Shown: piece after piece, positions 23,927-37,980 of the stretch | Layout: every line of letters begins with the position of its first letter | Position numbering within the stretch: position 1 is the stretch's first letter | Source: Azadirachta indica | Lineage: Eukaryota; Streptophyta; Magnoliopsida; Sapindales; Meliaceae | Length of the DNA stretch: 64,000 bases | Direction: 5' to 3' | Assembly (NCBI GenBank): GCA_022749755.1 | Contig: CM040450.1 | Span: forward strand, 3,896,913-3,960,912 | Notes under the pieces: generated by a model | Seen by the model: only the letters and a program-made list of their open reading frames with translations | What the model was told of the DNA's origin: nothing | Database searches by the model: none | Translations under genes and position numbers: made by a program

Positions 23927-26873
23927 TCAAGATGATGATTCTAAGTTTCTGACAAATTTTTTAGCCTGTATGGAAAAATAAAAGAGAGCAATTAGCCAAG
24001 TTGCATACAAATAAATGTATAAACATGTACACGCCTGCATGCTAACGCACTCAATTTATGCCAATACAACAAATTTTCAATAGGAGAGGTGTAATAAGTT
24101 TTCTGTTTTATCATAAACTGCAAGTATGCGATTTGCAATTCCCACAAGGAAGTTGAGAGCTAGTATATTAATTGAATATATTTTTCTCAATGATTAAGCA
24201 AGGATTTAGAACATATAAAATGTGACAAAAGATAACAAGAGGGAAGTAACCAGGAAATGGAGAAGCATTTAATCTAACATGTACCTGTTCTAAGGTTAAA
24301 AACATGATCACATTCCAAGATCCTAGCCGCCCAAAGTTTGGGAGAAAGCCCTTGTAAAATGCAAGAGGCCCCTGCAACAAACATCAGATACTGTAAGCTA
24401 AAAAAATTCCTTTTGTTTTGAGGCTGCTGCCTCCAACAGGATCCTCAAGTGATGACAGACTTTAATTTTGTATGGGAGAAAATTAGCTAATGAAGGAAAA
24501 GGATTAACCAGAACTGAATGTTAGGTTATGCTTTTATAATGATAAATACATAGTGCATTTGTCTGTTTGAAATAAGAAAGAGCTGTAAAAGGAAATGATA
24601 GAACGGAGCATACATCATTCTTCAGAGTTTTAATGAAACAGTCCAATGTGCTCTTATAAGCAGAATCCCCCATCATTCTTGACTTAACCTGTAAAAGAGG
24701 ACAAGAAAAGAAAAACAAATAAATAAGCATGATGTTAAGAGACTAAGAGAAGGCGGCCTATTACTAAACCAGTTCACACAGAAGAAGTAGGTTAGCCAAA
24801 TCATTCTCCCAGTATAAGGAAATGAAAATCAGGCTTCAATCCAAATATTTTCTTGTATCAGCATACTTCAAGAGTACACCTACCAATATTACGTAAAAAA
24901 GTATAGACGCCAGAAAAAGCTTACAACACTTTAATCACAGCCTCAACAACTATGTACATATTACATGGTGTCATTGCAAACTGATTGCATAATAAAAAGC
25001 AGGAAACCAGAAACAAAACCATATATTTATTCAAGAGGAATAAGATGTGAATGTAGATAGAGTACCACATCAACTGGGGAACCAATACAAACAGCGAAAA
25101 AACCAGCTCCAAGACCAGCAAGAAGATGTGTGACAACATTATCCGTGAATCCTGGAATTTTCAAAATTGTCTGCAGTAAAACACGTAAGAACATGCAAGA
25201 AAACTTGAATTCTGTCATGTTGAAAGGTTCAATGATAATGGCTCTTTTATGTACTGATTTACCTGCTTCACTTGGTCATAGCTGGCAAGTTCAGCAGCAT
25301 TTATGATGGCATTTCGTGCTATATTTGGTCCAACTCCAGTCCAAAGAGCCCCGAATCCTTCCTAACAGTCAGAAAACTGGGTTAGAAAGACAGGATAAAG
25401 TTCAAACAAATGCCTCCATATTTCCTTTTTCCTGGGTTAGCTACCAACCTGTCTCACAATTGTGGAATAAGCATTCAATGCCCCAGTATACCGCCTTGGA
25501 ACACCAGGAGGCAATTTTCCTTCGGCTTGAAGTCTAACTTTGACAAGATCAGTTGGATTTGCCACCACAATCCCTAAAGCACCTGTTGTTGAGACAAAAC
25601 ATCTTAAGAATTCAGAAGGCAGAGAAATTGTTATAAGCATAAACTAGAGCATTTCTTGGGGAAAAAAAAGAAATCCAAGAACTAAATAAAAGTTGCTTGC
25701 ATCTGATATAAAAATATAGTTTGATAAGATTTTTCTCTAGATGTGCACAAACAAAATGAAAAAGAATCCAACATCATGCCCACCAGTTGTAAGTCCAGCA
25801 AGTATTTTCTTGGTTAAGGGAACATCTCCAACAAAGTCTTTGCCTACATAGAAGTTTTTAACCTGTCAAGCATGCAGTAGACAAACATGTATTAGATGTG
25901 CATAGGCAAACAAAATATCAACAATAACAAGCAAACACAAGATATGGAGTCAAAACCCACAGGCTCATACAATCCAATCCTTAACCCTCCAAATAAGCAT
26001 TGACGATGTAATCCCGGTACAATTCCTTTCCAGAGTGCCGCCATACCTTCTTCCCTAGCAATGGTAGCAACTGTACCCAACATACCCCTGTATTTCGGTA
26101 ATGCCAATCCATCTCCTGCAACAGCTTTCTTTTGGAGCTGGAGCCTAACTTTAGCAGTGTCCAAAGGAATAGTACAAATCTGCATCATAACCAAGTAAAT
26201 TGATAAGTACAAGTACTTCAAAACCTAGATGTACAAGAATGCAACAAGGAAATCTAAAGCATAACATAGTTAATCAATCAGCTTAGCAGTACCTCCCAAC
26301 TCTATACAACACATAACCTTATACAGCAAGTCAAACTTCTTTAATCTCTAGAGAGGCGAAAAGAACTGAATTTGTACATATCAAACACAGCGAACTTGCA
26401 ATTTTTACTCGTATCTCTACGCATTTTATACAAGAATTGACAGAACATTCAAATTCTTATCTTCCATGCACTAATAAATCAGAGCTCAAATGCTAAGATG
26501 TCCAAAAACAACAGAAGATTCAGAACCCAAACTTGCTCCAAAAAATTGTTATAATCAGGCAATTTATGAGATCAAGAGCATATGGAAGACAACCCAACAA
26601 CAATTTTTACCATTTGGCAGCCACTTATCGGATATATCACCAAAAAAAGAAATCTGCCAACATAATATAACTTACATCTTTAAGATCATTCAAACTAGAT
26701 CAACAACAAAACATTTCCCCAAAGTAAATCGTTCAACAAAAATATGCTCAGCTGATTCATGGAACAGTAACAGAGTTTCAAGCTCAAACCTCAGCAAAAC
26801 AAGCAGCAAAAGCACTGCTAGCAAAAGTTCCAGCCAAGGAGATGTCAGATTTAGCCTTGGCATCAGCCACCAT
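23927..26873 (-). CDS. UCP1: Mitochondrial uncoupling protein UCP1/PUMP1
   Basis: Nine exons on the minus strand: 26873-26790, 26179-25961, 25862-25784, 25582-25449, 25361-25263, 25170-25066, 24688-24614, 24371-24285, 23965-23927. They join to 306 residues, the same length as Arabidopsis UCP1 (At3g54110). It is a mitochondrial carrier with three repeats, each carrying the P-x-D-x-x-K/R signature: [10 protein letters not shown] (about 33), [10 protein letters not shown] (about 137) and PVDVVKSRMM (about 237). Residues such as GLYEPVKNFYVG are typical of the plant UCP branch. It acts in the inner membrane; fatty-acid-stimulated proton leak and aspartate/dicarboxylate exchange are reported for plant homologues. 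All junctions are GT-AG and in frame. Confidence 0.97.
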
Positions 26874-28499
26874 ATTTAAGGCAAAGAAGGCAGCGTAATT
26901 TAAGAGTGAAACGGAGAAGAAAATTGAGTTTTAAGACAAGAGAAGAACAAGGACAAGAAATTTAGAGAGGCGAAAGAGATGGCTGAATACAAAATACGAC
27001 TCGTTTTGAGGGTACTAGAATCTCGGGAAAAGCAACCAAATGAAGTTGCCCAATTGAGTCCTTTTCTTTCTGTTGTCCTGTTTCTCTTTCCGTTCTGCCC
27101 TGCGTTACTAATCTTTCTAATTTATGTTGTTTCATTACAAGCCTATATGGCAAATAATTTACACAAACATCTTAACAATCAATTAATTTCCTAAAACGCT
27201 GTCTGAATATTATTGTTTGATGCAGTCGAATTTAGCAGTCTATCGTCAATAACAAGCAGGCGCGAACACAAATAAAGGAAAATACGTCGATGAATGATTT
27301 GGGTATAACTGTCATTCCACGAGCTGGTGAGTAGACGATGATGTGTCCTGATTAGTCAACTCGAGCAAATCAGGAGTGTGCTTAGCGTGGACAGTAAGAG
27401 ATAATGATTTCACCTAATCACCACAAATCCATTGGGCAGGAAAGATGTATTAAGTTAATTAGTTAGTTCTAGTTGGATTTTTTCCGATTTGAGGCAGCAA
27501 ATTAAAGGCAGCTATATGGGTATTCATGGGTTATAATTATTACTATTGGAAGGGAAATTTATGTTGATTTGGTTGGTGTAGAAAAAGGTAGCGAGTGCGA
27601 TTGACATTTGTAAAAGGAAAGGACACTAAAGAAAGAATAATGAAGTCCAAATGGACCACTTGGTTGATGATAGTGGGTCGGGTAAGATTAGGGTCCAGGG
27701 ACAGAGATGCTGGTTCCATTGGCCACAGGACGCAGGAATCATGCTATCAAATCCAACAGATTAGATTATGGCGTAGTTTTGAGATTTTGAGTCATTGCTA
27801 CATTATGTTAGATTTAGATATGGTGCCATTGAACATGGAGAATGGGCTAAAAGAAAGAAACCCATTTGATTGATACGGGAATTAATTTTTTTATCGTGTA
27901 TATTAATCTATTCTATACCATTAAATTAATAGCGTGAATTTTATATTCTCTGCAGAGTCTTTCTTGATGCAACATTTAATCAATTTGGGAGAATACTCCT
28001 CATTTAACATACATACAACCATGAAACAGAGAAATATAATATAACTGCAGCCAATCTATGAAAGGAATGCAGTAAGGAAGTAGCTTGACATGTATATGCT
28101 GACAAAAATTCTGCAAAATTCACAAAACAATTTAACTGGTTTAATTACATTGTAATTTAAATTATTGAGACATCTTAAGTGGAATAATCAAAATTTGCAT
28201 TGGGGTTGTAAGATAAGAACTAATTGATTATAATGAGTGGGACTCCTGCAAAACAGTTGTGGCCAGATTGACCTAAAGGCTGAGAAGTAGAATGGCCACC
28301 CAATGTGCTTCATACAGATATGCCAACCTCTCTTCCCCATGACCCCCGGGGAAAAATTGTAACTGCATAATATTAGGAACTGCTCAGAGTGTTGGAAGCA
28401 TATGTTAGGGCAATGATTGTAATAAGCTTGATGGGAATTCACATGAACCAAAACAAGATAAATTTGTTCCTGCATGATTATCCCGCAAAGGAAAGCAGT
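26874..28499 (-). other. UCP1 promoter and translocator 3' region
   Basis: About 1.6 kb without a supported gene. It contains the UCP1 5' UTR and promoter near 26.9-27.3 kb and the 3' UTR of the next minus-strand gene. The frames at 26979-27194 and 27595-27873 have no recognisable content. No RNA gene was seen. Confidence 0.45.
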
Positions 28500-29692
28500 T
28501 CACTTGTACCGCTTCTTGGCTTCAGTATAACAAAAAACTCCGAATACTGTGAGCGAGTACCCAATCATCCCCATCATCGACACAGGATTTTTAAATATCA
28601 AGATTGACACAACCACAGCTACAGCCCCTTTTGCATTGCCCAAAACCTGTAATAACGTTCAGTATATATGCACTATCAGTATTCATTTTCAGACAGCATC
28701 TGACTAATTGATTTATCTCACCGGAAGATTTGGATGCATATATACCTGTAGAGTCAGAGCGCTGGTGTGTTTGGTGACCAAAAAATTCGTCAAGTTAACA
28801 AAATATGCTAGAGAGGAATTGAAAAGTAGATACCAAATTATTTTAACATCTTTTCTTGCAAGAGTTAATGTGATCCCAATCACATTTTCTTCGATTAACA
28901 GTGTCGCAGGAAGTAAGAACACAACTGCTATTGGTGCCATGTACATCAACAAGTTCATAGAGTTTAGCTTTTCCCTGGAATGAAAACTATTTGGGTTATT
29001 GGAGTAGCTAATTTTCTTTAGTTTTCTATGATCTTGTAATGACAGGAAAAAAAGGATTCGTTACTCTTCTGAAGACAGCAGAATTCCTTGAAGCACTGAC
29101 TTGAATGCCCTTGCTGCCGTTGCCGAAACACACACGATAAACCCGAACAGATGAAAGCTTGGTTCACTCTATCAAACACAGCTGCCATTAGAACTGCGAG
29201 ATAATACTAGTAAATTGAAAAACTATGAACAGAATTTACCCCACTGGCAATGATGACACCGGCAACCACAGGCAGAAGAGTGGCGTAAGTAATCCAAGCC
29301 TCCCTCTTCTTACTCATCAAGTACGCAAAAATGGCAGTGAAAAACGGCGTGGTGGCGCCGATCGCCTGGTTAAACGACACCGGAAGGAACCTCAAAGACA
29401 CGTTACCTAAAACCACGGAGAAACAGAAGACAAGAGACAGTACGGAGATCTTCAGGAACTGTTTCCTGGAGTTTATTCTCTGCATTGGAACAATCTTCAT
29501 AAAAGCTATGGCTATGTAGCTGAAGACCGAGCACGCAGTCATATGACACATGGTTAAGAAAATAGGGTACTTGAAACCGTAATTGGTGAGTAAGTACTTG
29601 TTCAGCAGAAGAACGCCGATGTTTGTGCCGTACCACGCGAAAACCAGCCCGATTGTGGATAATGGGATCGGATTTTTAACGGGTTTTTGCAT
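28500..29692 (-). CDS. Nucleotide-sugar / triose-phosphate translocator family protein
   Basis: Four exons on the minus strand, 29692-29240, 29168-29065, 28974-28746 and 28646-28500, give 310 residues. It is a drug/metabolite-type transporter with about ten hydrophobic segments covering nearly all of the chain. Family motifs are visible: [20 protein letters not shown] near residue 31, [21 protein letters not shown] near 97, and the C-terminal [22 protein letters not shown]. The tail ends in a Lys-rich EAKKRYK, a possible ER/Golgi retrieval signal. It resembles the group of probable sugar-phosphate translocators with At3g11320 and At5g05820, likely Golgi nucleotide-sugar carriers. The exact substrate cannot be read from sequence. 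Confidence 0.9.
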
Positions 29693-30514
29693 GACGAAGT
29701 TTGAAAGATCGATGAGAGGGTGAAAAATGTGAAAGGAAGTGAAGAAGGCGCGAGCCTTGGATGTAGAGAAGAAGAAGAGTTTACGTAACGGTGAGAATTA
29801 CGAAGAGAGAGATGATGGCGGGTTCATGCTACATTTACGGAGAGTGGGGCATACTTAAGTAATTACATCAGAGAGTTGCTGTCTGCTGATGGCACAGTCT
29901 GTTACAAACGAGGAAATTAACGGCTGCGGGTATGTTTCAACAATTTTCAGGCTCCTAGAAACGGATTCCACGCCATTTCAACGATACGTTTCAGTAAGAA
30001 GTCGACAGTTGAAGAAGATAGATCCTTTTTTTTTTCTCCCTTTTTTTTGGGGTTTTATGTCTTAAATGTTGCCAATTAATGAGAAGAGGACAAGTGGCAT
30101 TTGCTTCACGATGAAGCGATTTTGTCGATGATTAACTAATTTGCCGGCCTTCTAGGTAACTCCGCGGCATCAATTCTTGTGGTTAGCACAGTAGGATTAT
30201 TTCCTAAATTCTGACTTGAGAAAAGCAAGGTTAGACCGTGAAAGTGAGTTGCTCAAGCAAATATAGAAGAGAAAACACTACGATTCTGTGGAAAACAGAT
30301 CAATAGCACGAAGGAACGTGAAGAAGCACACAGATAATTGGAAGTTGAATTATAATTAAAACCATGAAAAACACTGTGATTCAATAAATAAGATATATCC
30401 TTTTCGACCCATGAATATCAGTACATTTAACAGCTCATCTATAAATTCCTCCCCTGCTGTAAATAATGCTACATACAGTAAAAAGCTAAATGACAATTTA
30501 GTTTTGCCCCCTTC
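29693..30514 (-). other. Translocator promoter and ceramidase 3' UTR
   Basis: About 800 bases with no gene: the translocator 5' UTR and promoter, then the ceramidase 3' region. A short T-rich run lies near 30028-30050. Nothing else was seen. Confidence 0.5.
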
Positions 30515-33500
30515 CTATGCAACTACAAATGCGCTAGATGAACCTGTGAAATGGAGAATCAAACCACTGAGAGACTTTGCTGCACCAAAATGCCTGATTC
30601 TATACACACCTGAAACTGCTGATTCTGGAATCCTCCATTCCATGGTTGCATAACTTCGAGCACTGAGTTTTGCAGGCCTGAACCACTTAAATCGTAGGCA
30701 AAAGTCATCATCATCATAAGCTGGAATCCATCTCTGCTGGTCTTGGAGAAGTTCAACAAGTGCAAATGTGCCCTCGGTCATGAGATCGTTCCTTGGGCAA
30801 GCAGACCAGAATGTGACTGTGACCATGTCACCTCTCTTGAAGGTTGCATTCTTGGGAACATCAGTTTTAACATCGCCAAAATTCACACCAGGAGGGGTTG
30901 CATCCACGACAACTGGGGCTACTAAGCTAATTTGCTTGTCAAGGAGATCCGGGGGCTGGGGCCCTGCCTTCACAGTTTCACCCCTGATGAGAGCGACTGC
31001 TAGTTTCTTGAACTCCTGAATGTAGGCACCGAGGGTGTGTGGACCATAAAGAGTGGAAGCTCCCTGATAAGTAAAATTTTACATGAAAATCTGTCAAAAG
31101 TGGGAAGATTTGACATTGATGTGTATCTCAAAAGAAGAAATTTGAGCTTTTTCTATTTTTCTGATAGTATATTGGGTAAAATGATTGAATTAGCAGGGAA
31201 GATGGCAGTGAGTTTTGGCCATCGCTCCTTTACCCCTATTTCATTGATGTAGAATTGTCATCAACATAATGGAAAATGAGGAACTGGGGATACAAACCTC
31301 ATATCTCTGAACTTGGTACTCTTCAAAGGTGGTCACATACTGAGAATATGTATTTGTCAGCCCTGCAACAACAACATGGACATTACTGTTGAATTCCCCT
31401 CCTCCTCCAGAAGTAAGCACTGTCTTAACAGCATCACGAAGGTGCCTACCAGCCATGGTTGTGAATTCTGCAAGGACCAGTACATTACAAATAAAAGATG
31501 CAGTGAGGAACAGTAAAACCACCAAAGAAAGGAATATGCTAATACTTCAGGTGGAAATACCCATCACAGAATTTGGTGTACAAAAGCTATAAAGTGAAAC
31601 AACTAAGACAATTTTAAACCACCATAACATTTTGTTTTCTGAGCTGAATGCAATTTCACCTTACAATGTAAATGGTTAAAGGAACATTAGGGAAAAGAAC
31701 ATGAGTAAAGACAAAATGATTCCTGTTACCTCCTGGTACGCAAAGAATGACCAGTTGCCCTATTCGCAAGATTTGAACTGGAAGTATTGAAGGCTGCATA
31801 AATTTATGAAGATAAAATTATAATGCAAGAATTGATCATCACAGAATAATATGGGGGGCAATACATTAAACAGGTGAAACATCAACACAGATATGCATTC
31901 CATGTAAGAACACTGATCCAATCAAACAGTTGCAGTTATGGTCATGTATCAATGTCTTGAAAGCGGGAAAGATGATAAGAATAAAAAAAAGTAGAATATT
32001 CAATATGAGTTGATGAATTGATGTATGAGTTGCCATACAGTGTCATGGACTCAAGGCTTGCATACGCAAGTGCCGTGGATTCAAGTCTTGCAAATGCACC
32101 AGTCACGATATGAAACTTGCTTGTGACTAGTTTATAAGGATATTGAAGCATTAACCTCGACTGGCTATGCCAGGTGGATATCCCAAGATGTGCAGTGCTC
32201 ATTGATTAAATCAATCTTATGTTATGGGTTTATTCATCCCATATGTCAAATGCAACCTAAATTGAGTACTTACTGCCCAGTCATATGGTATCTTCATTTC
32301 ACCAGTATCAAGCAGAATAGGCTTTGGATGCTGACAAGCAATCTGTTCCTTACTTGGAGTTTTCAGCACATTCCTCACCAACTTCCAGAAGGGATTACCC
32401 TGCAAGAAGACAATTCTGGGAATTTTTCCATCAAAAATAATTCTTAATAATCAGGCCAAAGATGCATCACAAGTTTCCAACTTACCTTATCATCTCCTTG
32501 CTTAAAATCAAAAGCTCCAGGTCCATCAGTTGTTCCTGCGGCAAAACCAAAGCCCATGGCTGCTGGGCATGTTTTTACCACCTCAGTTCCCCCACCTGGT
32601 TTAGGAAGTGATACCTCAAGGTTAGAGAAATCTATATAGGCATGTCGGGATGCAACCTTGCCGGTCAACTGCTCTGTTGCTTTGTTAAACAGTTCCACAG
32701 CTTTTCTGAATTGCCTTTCGCCAATAATACGAGTACTCTCAAATTCATCAGGATAGCTGTCAAGTGAATGTGACCGTTAAACTAAAACAATGGCAAACAA
32801 GAGAAATCACATATTGATCTCAGTAAGTACCCTGGTCCTCGGCCATAGCACAATTCATTTTTCCCATTGCATGTGCTATGATTGAAATCACATGGCAGTC
32901 CAGTGTCTATGCAAAATGCACCAAGAACATTTGGGCTTACATCCCCGCAATTTGATTGACAGAATGCAGAAACAAATTGAGGTTTTTCAGTCTGCTTTAA
33001 AGCCTTTCTGACTCTACTTGCAACACTCGAAGACCTGGTTGCAGGTCGTCCTTCCAAACGCTCAAAGTATGCCGCAAGTTTCATCAATTCATTGCCTGTT
33101 TCAAAGAGACTACAACTGAGAAATGGAAATATTCCCAACTTACCTTGGAATATAAGGTAGGATGCAAGATCTACAGTGTGCTGGCCCACCTGTGGATCTG
33201 CACAGTAACTAAAACTCCATCCTGCTTCTTTTTTTACTATATGTGAATATTTTCTCGTCTCCATTTGTGGTTCTACAAATAGGGAAGGCTCCAGTTGACA
33301 TTAGGTTTAAAACCAATGCAAAGTTAATTCACATGTTATTAGCAAAAGAATCTGGTATTGTTTAGACTATTAAAAGTCAAAATATGACAACAATAAGAAT
33401 AGTCTGTTTAGATGCTTGCTCATCCAAATTGGCTTCTTTTACAAATAAAGCTTTATTATATTTTCAGGCAGCACTAGCAGCTCATATTCTATTATTAGGT

Positions 33501-35462
33501 TTCATGTCTGCTTCAAGCTGTTAAGCAAGTACATCGTGATCTAACTTAACTACAAATTTAAACCAATTTAACTGAGCCAAAAACATTTATGTGATCTTTA
33601 TGCATGCATTTTACTTCGATAAAAGGAATTCACTTACAGTTTTCAGAAGGGTTGGGAGTTAAGCTTGAGAATCCTCGAGGGATACATTCAGTTCCAGAGC
33701 TATTAGAATGTTGGTTGATGAAACTTTCCCGAGAACCACTCTGTTTGAACCAGTCCTCCATAAACCGTGCTGCAGCACCTTTGTTGTCACCACTAATCAA
33801 CGAATTTGTACGACTCATAGAAGTTCCATGAGTTGCAAACCAGTTAAAGCTACCTGTTGGACCCCATTCATCATCTACAAACTTTATGAGGGTCATTTCT
33901 TTATCAACATCGTATTTATATTTGCTTCGCTCAGCTGCCAGGTTGTTAAGGTATGAACTTGGACTACGGTTCACACCAGCATCCAAGAGTTCTCCTGCAA
34001 AATATTACCAAAACTTAGAAGGGATAGAAAGTCAAGGAATGAACAAATACCATATCTAAAAACAAGGTGGGTGGAGAAATATATTTACACGCGAAATAAC
34101 AATCTACCCAGTTGCCACACTAGAAGCCATGGAATTGATCAAAACTAACTGTCACATCCTAAAGCATGTACTAGGTTATGAATGTTTAGAGATTGTCAAG
34201 CATGTCAGCATTAGTATATCAGCATACATTGAGAGGTAAATTAAGACATTCAATATAAGAGTGTATATCATTCTGATAAAAGATCAGGTATGATCATGAT
34301 ATGATACAGCAAACAGAGAATAAATTATATCGAGACATTTACCTTTGTTAATGTAAATGGAGCCTGGCTGAAGATTCTCATGAGCTTGAATAATGCTTTT
34401 CTCAATGCCATCAACAATGACATCAAATGACTGGCGTACAAATCCAAGAGATGTTACAATATACACAACATATTGGAGGTAGCCTCCGGGTCCAGCATGA
34501 GTGTGAATACCACTGATAGCAACATTCTGCTCTGTATAAACATTCCCATACCTGATGAACGGAAGGTATAACATGAAATGGCTAAAGACCAGAAGCAAAC
34601 TGAAAAGCAAATCCAGATTCCAGAGAGCAAACCCACAAACATATTCAAGGAGAACTATAGTTCATGTGTTCAACAAGCTAAAAGTTTCTCCATCATCCAA
34701 GATACTAAATGCGTTCTCCAGTGATTAAGCACAGCAAAATAAACTCCCAAAAAAAGAATGATGACTCTGGGCAATTCTTGTTTTAGTAGCTCTGAACAAC
34801 AATCTACCAACATACATGAAGTAAAACTAGTGTCTATTATACCCTTATAAATGAATAGATAAACTCTATATAGTAGGGAATAAATAAAATTTATAAGCAT
34901 GTTTTTAAAATTAGTAGTAAATAATAAACTTAATTGGACATTTGTATTAAATGTTAAGTCAAAATTTTTAACTTAATTTTATTTATATGTAATTACCAAG
35001 TTTTCATAATTAAGTTCAAAAACAAATACATTTAAAATATCCAAATGACTAAAACTTATTCATAGTTAGTGTTTAGTCAAATAAACAAAGCAGACCCTAA
35101 CAGTGCAGAAATGAAGGTTCAAGGCAGAACATAAGAAGAGATGTTTACCTTGCTTTTAGTCTCTCAAGTAATTTAATTGTAACAATTTGTGAGGCCATGC
35201 AGGCATCAAGATTCACAAATACTACGCGATTTCCCTGAGGTTCAGCCACAATAAAAGTTCGAGCTCGCAGTCTGAAATGAATTCCTGCAGCAATCTGTTC
35301 TGCATTTGCATATCCCATCATATTAACATCAGCAGCCGGGCCAGTTATGTCATAGCTTCCAAGCCCAATCAGATAAGGAGAAGCTGATAAAGATCCTCCA
35401 ATATTTTGCAATAACAGAAACAAGAAAACTGAAAACCAAATGGTTGCAGGTCGCTCCTCCAT
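30515..35462 (-). CDS. Neutral ceramidase, NCER2-like
   Basis: Nine coding exons on the minus strand: 35462-35149, 34551-34343, 33994-33638, 33095-32831, 32756-32486, 32399-32274, 31793-31730, 31467-31298, 31063-30515, in frame to 774 residues. It hydrolyses ceramide to sphingoid base and fatty acid. An N-terminal signal peptide is visible (hydrophobic run at about 9-25). The metal-binding HTHAGPGG lies near 121 and ATHGTSMSRTN near 228, with the nucleophile Ser242 in SLISGDNKG. SAFCQSNCGDVSPN, a Cys-rich segment and a C-terminal Ig-like domain follow. It resembles Arabidopsis At2g38010 more than NCER1 in the variable linker (GRPATR-SSVA). Exon 4 must start at 33095; see the rejected list for the alternative. 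Confidence 0.95.
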
Positions 35463-35467
35463 TCACC

Positions 35468-36008
35468 CTGAGTAAAGCGAAAAATTCTTCACAGGCTTTT
35501 CCAAAATATCCATCTCTTTAATAAATGAAAAAGATGCAGCACTTGTACATATATATCTCAATTCATACAATAACAGTCCCTGTTTAAATAATTGAAAGGG
35601 AGCGTCAAAGGTTTTCAACCGAATAAAAAGGCCTTCTCTACCAAGTGATTTATTAAATAAAATTCATAAAAAGAAAACAGAAAAAACAATAGAAAGGAAA
35701 ATGTTGAGGTTCCCTATAGAGATATGAGGCAATTTCGATAAGAATTTATTGTCTAATCACCAAAACCCATAACACAACAATAAGTATCCAAACCAACTAC
35801 AGATTCAATGCATTACTTCAAAAGGGCAGTTGCCACTAAAGAAGTTAAAGATACAAGCATCAAAGAAATGCCTGCTGTAAGTAATTATTTTTGTTGATTT
35901 CATACACAATCCCGACATTAGTTCATACATTATCATCAATATACATAACGAGAATGCCAGCAATTAAAAGAATAGAAATGTAAAGATTAAGAAAACTAGG
36001 TAGCTTAC
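35468..36008 (-). other. Predicted 5' UTR intron of the ceramidase gene
   Basis: On the minus strand a donor CATG|GTAAGC at 36008 and an acceptor TTTACTCAG ending at 35468, five bases before the start codon, are both consensus. A TATATAA motif near 36070 on the same strand may be the TATA box or part of the leader. Confidence 0.6.
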
Positions 36009-37964
36009 CATGTAATGAAGTTTGAACGTTACACAAAATCACAACGACAACAGCTCCATCAGAAGAGACATTATATAGGCCTTATATCTGGAGCTGGAAA
36101 GAGTGTGAAATGAAAAAGAGCCGAAGATAGATCCCGAAATCCTTGAACGTGGGGTCAGGAGCAGCAATAATTTTGTGTGGCTACTGTTCCAGTGTGTTTA
36201 CAAAACCATAAAAGCTTGTCATAGTTGAGCACCGCAATCAAACAATTGCCCAAACCATTTTTTTTAAGTTAAATTCATCTCGTCTCTTCCACGTTTCTTA
36301 ACAAGAATACCCTATTCGCGCGGTGTCATAGATTACTAACCTTGACTTTCAATTATGAAAGCAAACATCATTAAATTTTTGTTATTAATTACACATTGTT
36401 CATGCAATTTTTTTTAAATTATATACAGGAACGACAAAAAAACAAGGTGGGAAAACCCTGGTTTTTCGTCGCTTGTTTGTCGTTGCGTCACCGGGAATCA
36501 TAATAGAGAATGGACAGCGGTGCACCATTATACACTATGATCAGAGATTTCTTTTTTAATTTTCTTTGCTTCATCTCGTGAACATACTGCATTCACGTTT
36601 CAGTACCAGATGTCGGGTTGGATTGGGTAGGTTTCGTAGTTGGTGAAGCAGAGATGCCATTCTGGATCCATTCACTCATTGCCAGCAATACAACACTCCG
36701 TTCGACTTAGGACTGAAACCTCGCTCGTTATTTACCGTTGGCCCACCACGGAATCATTTATCATTTATATAAAGTCTTGGTTACAACTAAATTTCAGCAG
36801 TTTGTTTAAGTTAAAACTGTGTTAAATGATACTCTGTTAGACATTTTAAAACTCATGTTTAAATGATATGCCAAGAGATGTGTGAATCCATGGTCTTCAT
36901 GGTTTTTCAAATTATTTTGTTTCACAAAATAATAAAGGAAGCGTTGAAGGACAACGCTAAGCCATTCAACTTAACCCGGCTCGCATGTTAGCTAGGGCAC
37001 TAAAAGAAACCGGTGCAATTTTTTTCAAGTAAAATTGGGGAAATATTAGCCACACTTGCAAAAGAGGTCAAGCCTACAAGGACCTCCCCTGGCAGAACCA
37101 CACATCAAATGCGGGGTACAAAAAGAGGCATGAATTTCAAATATATATTTTTCAACAAAACTACCAAAGGAATCGAATCATTTGCAAGAAATTATATAGT
37201 CATTTGCATAATTAATTACATTCAATAATTAGAGGATTCAAATATTAGTCATTTCCTTTCTCATCTCTTTTATTTTTTTAAGGTTGTTAGGGAAAAACCA
37301 TGCTCATCTTCAACTCAGGAACTATAACACATTCCCTACATAATGTACTCTTTCCAAGCTGATGCACCATCAATTGTGATTTAACCCAAAAAGTAAACTC
37401 TTTCACATATAGAGAATGTTTCTCCGCAAAGATGAACCAAATTATGACATTCTAAAAATGGAAAGAAAATGGCATGTGCCATTCAGATTAAACCCAATAT
37501 ATGAAGTACTCAGCCTAATCTGAAATATTCTTTAGCAGCAGTAAAACAGGATGTGATAAACGATAAAGTAACTTGATAGCATAATGGGAAAAGAAAATCA
37601 AAATCACAAACTAAGCACAAGTGTTATCATACCAGTGTACCAGTGTCCACACTAACTGAACAGAAAGCAAAGCAAAATAGCTAGCTAGTATAACTCTCAA
37701 CTTCAAAACCTTGAAACTCAGCTCTTGAGAAAATAAATACCCAATTCAAAACGTACACTTACATTCCCAGTCTAGCACCTACTCGAACACCGTAACTGCA
37801 AACAAACACAACCAAATGTAAGACATGACTAATGTATGTGAAATAATCACCTACCACAGAAAAAGTATATTCAAATCAGCATTCTGATTACTCAAATCAA
37901 ATGGTTTTTGAAAAGTGCTAGAATCGTGGTCAACAATTTGGAAAGTCTGCTTTATATGTACATG

Positions 37965-37980
37965 TATATATATATATATA
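37965..37980. repeat. (TA)8 microsatellite
   Basis: Eight perfect TA units in intergenic DNA. Confidence 0.95.

Noticed and set aside
33096..33270. Extension of ceramidase exon 4 upstream to an acceptor near 33268 (TTTGTAG)
   Set aside because: Joining exon 3 (ending in one base, T) to this acceptor gives TAA, an immediate stop, and the added residues do not match the family. The acceptor at 33096 gives the expected linker.
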